From an uncultured Acidimicrobiales bacterium (lineage in GTDB: Bacteria; Actinomycetota; Acidimicrobiia; Acidimicrobiales; SZUA-35): DNA of 39,923 nucleotides. The DNA lies in assembly GCA_937925335.1 (NCBI GenBank), contig CALEWY010000036.1, positions 1 through 39,923 on the forward strand, given 5' to 3'. Each line of letters begins with the position of its first letter. Within the stretch, counting starts at the first letter, position 1. A program made the position numbers and the translations under genes. Positions 30,571-37,517 of this stretch are shown piece by piece. The notes below the pieces were generated by a model that was not told the DNA's origin, did not search any database, and saw only the letters and a program-made list of their open reading frames with translations.

Positions 30571-32115
30571 TTACGCCACGCCCTCTGGGAACTGATCTCG
30601 CAGGATGCGTTTGAGCGCCTTGCCCGTTGGGTTGCGGGGAATGGCGTCGATGAACTCGACCTTCACCGGTTGTTTGAAACGAGCGAGGCTCTTCTGACAC
30701 GCCGCGAAGATCGCTTCTTCGGAAAGCGATTCATCCTCGCGAACAACGACGGCCAGCGGCGATTCGCCCCACTTCTCCGACGGCACACCGATCACGGCGG
30801 TCTCACGAACGCCGGGCACGCCAACGATCACGTTCTCGATCTCGGCGGGATACACGTTCTCGCCGCCAGAGATGATCATGTCTTTCACCCGGTCCTGGAT
30901 GTAGACGTATCCATCCTCGTCGTACACGGCGATGTCGCCGGTGTGAAGCCAACCGTCGACGACGGATTCTTCCGTCGCATCCGGACGATTCCAGTAGCCA
31001 ACCATGATGTGTGGCCCCCGCACGTAGACCTCGCCGGGTTCGTCGGCCCCGACTTCGTTGCCGTCCTCGTCAACGATCTTCACCTCGGTGTGGAAGAAGC
31101 CCTTACCGGTCGATCCAGCACGCTTGATCGCATTGTCGGGGTCGATGAGACAGGCCGGCCCACCCGTTTCGGTCAGGCCATAGACCTGGTGGATCTCGAT
31201 GCCCATGCCTGCATAGGCCTCGATGAGATTGACGGGCACGGGTGACGCACCACTCATCACCCAACGAAGGGTCGAGTAGTCGTGTTTGTCCTTGTCGAGC
31301 GTCGTCAACATGAACTGCAACGCTGCCGGCACGGCAAGCGTCACGGTGATCTTCTCCTCGCCGAACAGCTCCCAGATCCGAACGGGGTCGAACTCGCGCA
31401 TGATCACGCACGTGCCAGCTTGGTAGACGGTGGTCATCAACGGATTGAGTGCCCCGACATGGAAGAGCGGCAGGCAGATCAGGTAGCGATCGCCCTTGCG
31501 CATCTCGGCGGTCGCGCTTGCGGTGATCAACGCCCACAGGGTCGTGCTGTGGCTGTGCATCACACCCTTCGGAAGGCCTGTGGTTCCCGACGTGTACATG
31601 ATGAAGAAGAGGTCATCATCCGACGCAGCTGCCTCGGGCTCATCGATCGAAGCAGCCGCGAGCACTGCTTCGTAGTTCTCGGCCCAGTCCGGCGTGTCGG
31701 CCGCGTCGCCGACATGAATCCAACGGGTGATCGCGGTTGCCTCCGCACCCCGTGCATGGAGCTCGCTGACGACTTCAGCGAACGGCGTTCCAAACAGCAT
31801 CACCTCGGCACCGCTGTCGCCCAAGATGAATGAGAGTTCGTCGGCGACCAGACGCCAGTTGAGCGCAACGTTGACGCCGCCAACCTTGCCAAGTCCGTAG
31901 AACGCCTCGATGAACTCGTGGCTGTTCATCAACAACAGAGCGACGCGATCGCCGGGTGACACGCCGCCATCGACGAGAGCGTTGGCGATTCGGTTGGATC
32001 GCTCGTTGAGCTCTCGGTAGGTGAACCGCTTGTCGACCGCGACGTCGAAGACCGCTTCGCGATCGGGCATCAGTTCTGCGCGCTTGGTGAGGTGAAGGCC
32101 AACGTTGTTCTGCAC
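30571..32115 (-). CDS. Acyl-CoA synthetase (AMP-binding, ANL superfamily)
   Basis: A 514-residue AMP-forming ligase that activates a carboxylic acid to its CoA thioester through an acyl-adenylate. The P-loop-like motif is YTSGTTGLPKGVMHSH, the A5 motif YGLTETGGP, the A7/A8 region GWLHTGDIAVYDEDGYVYIQDR followed by KDMIISGGENVYPAEIE, and the catalytic Lys is in PRNPTGKALKR. The start is a GTG at 32115; the longer frame upstream overlaps the alarmone-synthetase gene and is not coding. It follows that gene by 26 bases, so they may be one transcript. The substrate (medium or long chain fatty acid, or other acid) is not determinable. Confidence 0.94.
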   Translation of the reverse strand: MQNNVGLHLTKRAELMPDREAVFDVAVDKRFTYRELNERSNRIANALVDGGVSPGDRVALLLMNSHEFIEAFYGLGKVGGVNVALNWRLVADELSFILGDSGAEVMLFGTPFAEVVSELHARGAEATAITRWIHVGDAADTPDWAENYEAVLAAASIDEPEAAASDDDLFFIMYTSGTTGLPKGVMHSHSTTLWALITASATAEMRKGDRYLICLPLFHVGALNPLMTTVYQAGTCVIMREFDPVRIWELFGEEKITVTLAVPAALQFMLTTLDKDKHDYSTLRWVMSGASPVPVNLIEAYAGMGIEIHQVYGLTETGGPACLIDPDNAIKRAGSTGKGFFHTEVKIVDEDGNEVGADEPGEVYVRGPHIMVGYWNRPDATEESVVDGWLHTGDIAVYDEDGYVYIQDRVKDMIISGGENVYPAEIENVIVGVPGVRETAVIGVPSEKWGESPLAVVVREDESLSEEAIFAACQKSLARFKQPVKVEFIDAIPRNPTGKALKRILRDQFPEGVA

Positions 32116-32141
32116 GTCAGCGATCGTAGGTTCAGCGGGCG

Positions 32142-33641
32142 CTACGCACCCAGCCAGCGACGGAAGCTCGCTCGACCCTTGCGATTCCGGCCGCCGAGGA
32201 TTCGTAGATCGGCGAGGCGCGTCAGTGTTGTCGTTGCGAAGGCGTCGGCGATCTGGGCTGCATCGAGCGGAGCGATCGCTTCGTCGGTTGGCAGCACGGC
32301 GCGTGCCACGTAGGCAGCATGTCGCCGCGAAACGGCGCGCCCTTTCGCCTCGGAACGATCCCTTGTGGATCGTGCGATTCGGCTGATGACGGCGGCCGAC
32401 TGCACCGTGGCGCCGGTCCGCCGCCATGACTCGGCGACCTCTTCGTAGAGCACGTTCCACTGCTCGGTGTCGAGCAGAGGAAAGGCCCGGTCGACTCGGC
32501 GAAGGACGAGCGCTGCGTCGGGGATCGCCGCTCCGTTCTGGTCCTCCTCGTCGTCGTCGATGGAGTCGTCGCTGATGGAGTCGTCGTTGATGGAGCCGTC
32601 ACTGGTGTGCTCGTCGCCGACGGGCTCGTCGGTTTCCTTCGCGTCGCTACCGTCGGGGAGATCGTCAGCGAAACCGGCAGGGAGCAGGAACGCCTGACGC
32701 CCAGTGGTGATCTCTGATTCGGGAAGCGCGTGGGTGATGAAGCGCTTGAAGGTTCGGTGTCCGAACCACTCGTCGCTGATTTCGGCGCCGAACTCGGTTT
32801 GCAGCGCCCATGCGAGCACGGCCAGGTCTGTGGGCCGATCGAGGTTCTCCCAACGCTCGATCAAGAACGTCGTCGCGTCGGCGCCTTGCTCACTGAGAAT
32901 CGGCTCGTCGGAAGCCGCTTGGTCAGAGTTGGAGGCTTCGTCACTCGATCGGGCAACGACGGCTTCATCGATCCGGTCAAGCTCGGATCGGAGGTCTTCT
33001 GCAATGTCGTCGAGCGTGGCGAACAGGTCGGCCATGCGCTTACTGAGCACCTCGACCAGGGGCGGGAGTGCGCCATCTTTGCTGTAGGTGTCCTCGTGTG
33101 TGAGCTCACCCCAGCTGTCTTGCAGCAGCGTTCGGACCTGCAACTCACACGTGACGGGAACCTCGACTCCGTCGACCTCGACGCTCACATTGAGGTTGAC
33201 GTGCCAACCTCGATAGCCCGACTCCTTGGGTTCGACGACGTAGTCGCGTTCGGTCGCGGCGTCGATCCACAGCCGCCCGCCGTCAGGGGAGCGAGGCACG
33301 GTCTCGAGCGCAGTTTCCACCATCTCGATGTCGCGCAGGTTTGTGCAGGTGATGCGAAGCCCGACGAGATCGTCGACAACGCTTGGAATGTCGGCCGGGC
33401 TGTTGACCCGTCCGGCGTAACGAGGCTGGCGAACTTTGCGCCAGGTCCGCCGCTTCGATTTCACCCGGCCCGTTGCGTTGCGCAGGCGTGAAAGATCTCG
33501 ATCGGACAAGACGTCGACGAGCTCTCGATCCAGCTCGGCCGAGGCTCGATCGAGCGCTGGCTCGAGGACGTTGGTCCGGTAGGCGTCGTACCACGCTCCG
33601 TACTCGTCGTAGCTCAGCGCAAAGATCGTGGTGGCACTCAC
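32142..33641 (-). CDS. RelA/SpoT-domain alarmone synthetase with long C-terminal extension
   Basis: A 499-residue protein that should make (p)ppGpp or a related alarmone from ATP and GDP/GTP. The synthetase core spans about residues 40-215: RVKSKRRTWRKV (ATP side), DDLVGLRI with metal-ligand Asp91, the G-loop KESGYRGWH (Tyr143, His147), CELQVRT (Glu166, Gln168, Arg170) and WGELTHEDTY (His182). All key residues are intact. There is no HD hydrolase, TGS or ACT domain, so it is not an ordinary Rel. Instead come a helical segment (~255-325), an acidic SINDDSISDDSIDDDEED linker and ~125 C-terminal residues I do not recognise. It starts at a GTG and is divergent from a NarL-type regulator. Confidence 0.85.
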   Translation of the reverse strand: MSATTIFALSYDEYGAWYDAYRTNVLEPALDRASAELDRELVDVLSDRDLSRLRNATGRVKSKRRTWRKVRQPRYAGRVNSPADIPSVVDDLVGLRITCTNLRDIEMVETALETVPRSPDGGRLWIDAATERDYVVEPKESGYRGWHVNLNVSVEVDGVEVPVTCELQVRTLLQDSWGELTHEDTYSKDGALPPLVEVLSKRMADLFATLDDIAEDLRSELDRIDEAVVARSSDEASNSDQAASDEPILSEQGADATTFLIERWENLDRPTDLAVLAWALQTEFGAEISDEWFGHRTFKRFITHALPESEITTGRQAFLLPAGFADDLPDGSDAKETDEPVGDEHTSDGSINDDSISDDSIDDDEEDQNGAAIPDAALVLRRVDRAFPLLDTEQWNVLYEEVAESWRRTGATVQSAAVISRIARSTRDRSEAKGRAVSRRHAAYVARAVLPTDEAIAPLDAAQIADAFATTTLTRLADLRILGGRNRKGRASFRRWLGA

Positions 33642-33772
33642 CGGCTCAGACTAGGTCGCCTCGGCGGGCTGACGTGCCGGGAACGAACCCCACAATCGGG
33701 GTAGCGCTAAGGGCATCCGGTCAGCGCACTCTGTGCCAACGTTCGTTGATCCCTCGGGAGATCGGAAAAACC

Positions 33773-34426
33773 TTGGACGACACGATTCGGGTTGTTGTCA
33801 TCGAAGACCACGACATGGTGCGCGAAGGCTTGCAGGCGGTGCTCGATGCTGACGCGCGCCTTTCGGTCGTCGCGACGGCTGGCTCGCTCGCCGATTTTCG
33901 TGCTCGCCAGTCCGAATGGGATGTCGACGTTGCAGTGGTTGACCACCAGCTTCCTGACGGAAGCGGTTGTGAGCTTGCCGTGGAGAGCCGAGAGCGTGGG
34001 GACGACCTTGCCGTGCTGCTGATCTCCGGGCTCGATGGTGCTGCTGTCCTCGAAGAGAGCGTCGCAAGCGGATGTGCCGGGTTCCTCTCGAAGGGAGCAG
34101 GCACGTCTGAGCTGGCGAGCGCCATCGTGACCATCAGCAAGGGTGCGACCGTGTTCCCCATCGATGCTCTCCGACAATTCTCACAACGCGATGACTCGGA
34201 TCGATACGGCTTGACCAACCGCGAGATGGAAGTCCTTCGCCTTCTCGCGAATGCTCACCCGGTTGCCGAGATCGCCGAACTGTTGACCGTGTCCATTTCG
34301 ACTGCGCGCAACCATGTGCAAGCGGTACTGACGAAGATGGGTGCTCGCTCACAACTCGACGCCGTCGTGATCGGCGTGCGAGCCGGGCTGGTCGAGATCG
34401 AGCCCGAGGCCCAACCGGTCGTCTGA
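33773..34426 (+). CDS. NarL/FixJ-type response regulator
   Basis: A 217-residue regulator from the TTG at 33773 (MDDTIRVVVIEDHDMVREG), which gives the usual receiver start; no better ATG/GTG exists downstream. The receiver has the acidic EDHD, phospho-acceptor Asp57 in VAVVDHQLPDGSG and a conserved Lys in FLSKGAG. The C-terminal LuxR-type helix-turn-helix reads LTNREMEVLRLLANAHPVAEIAELLTVSISTARNHVQAVLTKMGARSQ. No sensor kinase is adjacent, so it is an orphan here. It is divergent from the alarmone-synthetase gene, with 131 bases between starts. Confidence 0.92.
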   Translation: MDDTIRVVVIEDHDMVREGLQAVLDADARLSVVATAGSLADFRARQSEWDVDVAVVDHQLPDGSGCELAVESRERGDDLAVLLISGLDGAAVLEESVASGCAGFLSKGAGTSELASAIVTISKGATVFPIDALRQFSQRDDSDRYGLTNREMEVLRLLANAHPVAEIAELLTVSISTARNHVQAVLTKMGARSQLDAVVIGVRAGLVEIEPEAQPVV

Positions 34427-34491
34427 CCCGAGTCCAACGGCCACAATTCGTGTCTCCGGCACCAGGCAGCGGCCCAAACGGGGCTGAGAGC

Positions 34492-34710
34492 GTGGCAGCA
34501 CGGCTGCTGGCGTGGCATCCTTCGCTGGTGAAGATCATGTCCGTGGTGAAGGCACCTCTTTGGCCGTTTCGAGCAGTTCGTGACCTCCGGGCCGGGCGGC
34601 GCTCCAAGAAGATGGCCAAGTTGGCAGCAAAGGACGCCATTCGGTTTTCACGGATGAGCGGACGGCTGCAAGACGAAGTCAGTCGGACTCGCTCTCGCCT
34701 GATGGACTGA
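34492..34710 (+). CDS. Small basic protein of unknown function
   Basis: A 72-residue reading from the GTG at 34492; an in-frame GTG at 34450 would give 86 residues and an ATG at 34537 gives 57. The protein is rich in Arg and Lys (RAVRDLRAGRRSKKMAKLAAKD) and ends RTRSRLMD. It could bind nucleic acid, or the basic helix could sit against a membrane, since a short hydrophobic segment (IMSVVKAPLWPF) precedes it. No family is recognised. The frame is kept because it fills the gap in the direction of its neighbours with no competing frame, but the call is weak. Confidence 0.4.
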   Translation: MAARLLAWHPSLVKIMSVVKAPLWPFRAVRDLRAGRRSKKMAKLAAKDAIRFSRMSGRLQDEVSRTRSRLMD

Positions 34711-34828
34711 CGGGCTGCGTTCGGCCCCTTACTGGTTCAGATTTGATCCTTCGCGGGTCGCGAGATTGCTACGAGACATGAGCCCTCCGGCCCATGTTGA
34801 TCAGCCGTGAAGAGCCGAAAATAGATGT

Positions 34829-35245
34829 GTGGCCCAGTTCATCGACGAATCAGACGTTCGGAGACCGAACGAGATGCCGCGCATGGGCGAGCGCTACACG
34901 ATTCCCGGCATCAAGGCGACATGGTTCGTCCCCGGTCGTGGTCTGAAGCGCCTCTCACGTCCCCAGGCCGAGACGATCAAGTTGATCGACATCTCGGTTG
35001 CTGGTGCGCTGGTCGAGGCTGAATCGAACACGGGCATCGAAGTCGGATCGCGTCTGCAGTGGGAACTGAACGGCACCGAAGGTGTGGCCGAGGTTCGGAA
35101 CGTGCGTGTGGTCGATGGTGTGACGCTCTACGGCATCAGCTACTTCCGTATGGAGGACGAGCAGAAGGCGCTCGTGCACCGAGTCGTCGCCAAGGTCCGC
35201 GAGGCCAACAACTTGACCTCGCAATGGGAACGCCGCCACTTCTAG
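34829..35245 (+). CDS. PilZ-like domain protein
   Basis: A 138-residue protein from the GTG at 34829. Its core (GLKRLSRPQAETIKLIDISVAGALVEAES, then GSRLQWELNGTEGVAEVRNVRVVDGVTLYGISYFRM) follows the PilZ beta-barrel pattern, including the D.S..G turn (DISVAG). The upstream Arg motif is KRLSR, a shortened form of the RxxxR that contacts c-di-GMP, so ligand binding is uncertain. PilZ proteins act as c-di-GMP effectors in motility, polysaccharide export or transcription. No GGDEF or EAL gene is in the window. The ATG at 34825 is in another frame and gives no sensible protein. Confidence 0.7.
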   Translation: MAQFIDESDVRRPNEMPRMGERYTIPGIKATWFVPGRGLKRLSRPQAETIKLIDISVAGALVEAESNTGIEVGSRLQWELNGTEGVAEVRNVRVVDGVTLYGISYFRMEDEQKALVHRVVAKVREANNLTSQWERRHF

Positions 35246-35289
35246 ACCGGCACGCCCGATAAGTCGCGCTGCAAAGCCGCTCTTTGGGG

Positions 35290-35331
35290 AGCCCAGCTTG
35301 GGAAGCCCGGCTTGGGAAGCCCGGCTTGGGA
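35290..35331. repeat. Three 14-bp tandem units
   Basis: AGCCCAGCTTGGGA, then AGCCCGGCTTGGGA twice, run head to tail, with degenerate flanks (TTGGGG before, AGCATTGC after). Each unit could form a small CCC/GGG stem. The array lies between the PilZ-like gene (ends 35245) and the protease gene (starts 35418), where it may be part of a terminator or simply a slippage repeat. Confidence 0.8.
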
Positions 35332-35417
35332 AGCATTGCTGTTTCTCGGTCCTGACGTCAGTCCTACGTTGAGCCTCGGCGAATTGACGAGTCTCGGACG
35401 GGGAGACGGCATCGGCG

Positions 35418-36143
35418 ATGCTTCGAATGACGGGCGCGATCGCGTTCATGTGGTTGGTGGTTGGAGTTCTCGCGGCGAGCGGGAGCAATGCCATGGGTCC
35501 ACTCGTGGAGTTTGTCTTTGACGACGGCCAGCCATCGATGCCACAAGCGGAGTTTGGCGAGCAGCTGACCGATGTCGAGCGCAGCGGTCTGAACGATCTG
35601 GCCGCCGCTTCGACGGTGCGGATCTCGGCCCGGACCTGTGATGGCTTTCAGCTTGGGAGCGGCTTCGTCGCCGACGGGTCGCTCTTCACGAACCGTCACC
35701 TGGTCGCCGGCGCCACAGAGTTGAAGGTGGACCAACCCATCTCGCCCGTTCTCACGCTGGTCGACCGCCGAGCAAGTGGCCTTGACCTTGCAATCGGCGA
35801 CCCGGTTGGATCTCGTTCGCTGGAGTTTGCGTCGATGAACCCCGAGGTTGGCTCCACGGTTGCGATGGCCGGCCACGCCGGGGGAGGGCGAACACTCCTC
35901 GTCGAAGGCACCGTGCAACTGTTTGACGACGGTGCGGCCTGGGGTGTGGGCGGACCGGTCATGCTGATCGACGGATCGACCACCGGCGGGTTCAGCGGTG
36001 GTCCCGTCTTCGATCGTGACGGGCGTGTCGTAGGTGTGCTGCAGGGGTACTCGCCAACGGTTGATCTCACGATTGCGATCCCGGTCGAGTCGGTGGTCGA
36101 TTGGGCTGCATCTGACGACGACGCTGACGTCGTCGAATGCTGA
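35418..36143 (+). CDS. Secreted trypsin-like serine protease
   Basis: A 241-residue protein of the trypsin/DegP-like fold. Residues ~5-21 form a signal peptide or anchor (TGAIAFMWLVVGVLAAS). The catalytic triad is His94 in FTNRHLVAGA, Asp123 in SGLDLAIGD and Ser193 in TTGGFSGGPVFDRDGRVVGV; the SGGP segment is the HtrA/trypsin_2 style rather than GDSGGP. No PDZ domain is present, so it is shorter than HtrA. An in-frame ATG three codons later is an alternative start. It is probably extracytoplasmic. Substrates are unknown. Confidence 0.88.
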   Translation: MLRMTGAIAFMWLVVGVLAASGSNAMGPLVEFVFDDGQPSMPQAEFGEQLTDVERSGLNDLAAASTVRISARTCDGFQLGSGFVADGSLFTNRHLVAGATELKVDQPISPVLTLVDRRASGLDLAIGDPVGSRSLEFASMNPEVGSTVAMAGHAGGGRTLLVEGTVQLFDDGAAWGVGGPVMLIDGSTTGGFSGGPVFDRDGRVVGVLQGYSPTVDLTIAIPVESVVDWAASDDDADVVEC

Positions 36144-36182
36144 CGCCCCAGATCCGGAAGAATCACCCACGATCCCAACGCA

Positions 36183-36201
36183 GAGTTGAGTATCTCAACT
36201 C
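36183..36201. promoter_or_regulatory. Perfect 19-bp palindrome GAGTTGAG-TAT-CTCAACTC
   Basis: Exact 8-bp arms flank a TAT spacer. It lies 40 bases past the protease stop and 126 bases upstream of the GTG at 36327. A three-base loop is short but possible for an RNA hairpin, so a terminator cannot be excluded; no T-tract follows. The size and near-perfect symmetry fit an operator for the downstream gene. Confidence 0.5.
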
Positions 36202-36326
36202 AGGCGTCCGCTATTTCGCGCCGATTGAGATAGGGCTATGGTCGCCGCATCGCCCCACATCCTTTTCGCTTCGGCGGTTCGCACAAGCGAACTCGCTCCA
36301 CTTCGCATCCTTCACTTGGTGACCAC

Positions 36327-37334
36327 GTGAAGAAGGACGCGCTGAACGGCCCAGCTTCCCACGGCTCAAATTCGGGCGGCTCAAATTCGGGCGGCTCAGA
36401 TTCGGGCGACCCAGATTCCAGCGGCCCAGATTCCAGCGCTCCGGCGAAGCCAACGAACGGAAAGTCGGGTGACGCAGTGGCAACACGCGGTCTCGGACGT
36501 GGCCTTGCGGGCATCATCGGCGACACGCTCGCTCAGGCACCGGGATCAGGCGTGACCGAACTCCTCGGAATGGAACGAGTGCTTCGTTCTCCCGAAGTTC
36601 GTGAGCTCGTCACTCGAGTTGCGTTGCAGTCGATCACCGATGGGTTCGGCGCCGATGGCGTGGTTCTCGTTCGTCGTGATGGCGCCGAGATCGCTGCGCT
36701 CACCGCCGAGCTCGGTCCGAGTTGGAATGGCTTTGGTCCGGTCTCGTTCGAAGTCTCCGGCCGTCTGTGGGCCCAGCTCGCTGCGACCACGCCCGGAATC
36801 GATCAGCAAGAGTTCGACGGCAAGCACGTTCTGTTCTGTAACCAGGCCGGCGACGATTCAGCCATGGCTGCGGCGGTCGTTCGCTCCACCCCGTTCGAAG
36901 ATGCCGAGGCGAAGCGGGTTGCTGATCTCGTTCGTTCCGTGGGTGCTGCGCTTGGTCGCCCCGTTGGAATCCCATCCGGCCACTCGTTGCGGGTCTTGAC
37001 CAGCGACACCGACGACGGTGTCCTCGCAGATGTTCGGCTTTCAGCCGGAGCAAGCCAGCGACATGCTGCGTCGGTTGCTGAAACACCGCAGATGGCGCTC
37101 GCCTGTGCTGCTGCAGAACTATGTGATGACCATCTCCACGTGGTGTTCGCAGGCGACACGCTCGTCGAGGGCAACCTCGTGAATCTCGTGGTGCTGAACC
37201 GCTCGAACGGAGGGCCGCTCTTCGGTCTTTCGGTCGGTGAACAGAGCGCAACGACCGGTCCTGCCGAAGCGGTTTTTGCCGCAGCATCGTCGGTCGGGAT
37301 CGATCCGTTCACCCCATCGCTCAGCCGCCACTAA
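36327..37334 (+). CDS. Protein with repeat-coded linker and GAF-like domain
   Basis: A 335-residue protein from the GTG at 36327. Residues ~12-45 are a Gly/Ser/Asp/Pro-rich linker encoded by five 15-bp tandem units (36363-36437). Next comes TRGLGRGLAGIIGDTL, a motif like the N-terminal tag of ParB proteins, but no ParB domain follows. Residues ~80-215 look like a GAF-type sensory domain (VALQSITDGFGADGVVLVRRDGAEIAAL to EAKRVADLVRSVGAALGRP). The C-terminal ~115 residues are an alpha/beta region I do not recognise. The GAF call is by pattern, and the function is unknown. It is divergent from nothing and is followed by a penicillin-binding protein. Confidence 0.7.
   Translation: MKKDALNGPASHGSNSGGSNSGGSDSGDPDSSGPDSSAPAKPTNGKSGDAVATRGLGRGLAGIIGDTLAQAPGSGVTELLGMERVLRSPEVRELVTRVALQSITDGFGADGVVLVRRDGAEIAALTAELGPSWNGFGPVSFEVSGRLWAQLAATTPGIDQQEFDGKHVLFCNQAGDDSAMAAAVVRSTPFEDAEAKRVADLVRSVGAALGRPVGIPSGHSLRVLTSDTDDGVLADVRLSAGASQRHAASVAETPQMALACAAAELCDDHLHVVFAGDTLVEGNLVNLVVLNRSNGGPLFGLSVGEQSATTGPAEAVFAAASSVGIDPFTPSLSRH
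36363..36437 (+). repeat. Five in-frame 15-bp tandem units
   Basis: GGCTCAAATTCGGGC at 36363 and 36378, GGCTCAGATTCGGGC at 36393, GACCCAGATTCCAGC at 36408 and GGCCCAGATTCCAGC at 36423. They code for a flexible Gly/Ser/Asp/Pro linker. Unit length is a multiple of three, so copy number can change without a frameshift. Confidence 0.9.
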
Positions 37335-37517
37335 CACCACCACTCGCACCGCCGCGAACGCCGCCACAAACACGGCGCGCCAGCATCGCCTCGTTCGGCG
37401 CTGAACGCTGCCGGGGCCAGGATCGTGACGAGTGGTCCCAAGGTGTCCACAGCCCGCCAAATGAATCGGGCTGGGGTGATCAAGCTCAGGCCTCCGGCGA
37501 GAGTACGATGCGCACCC

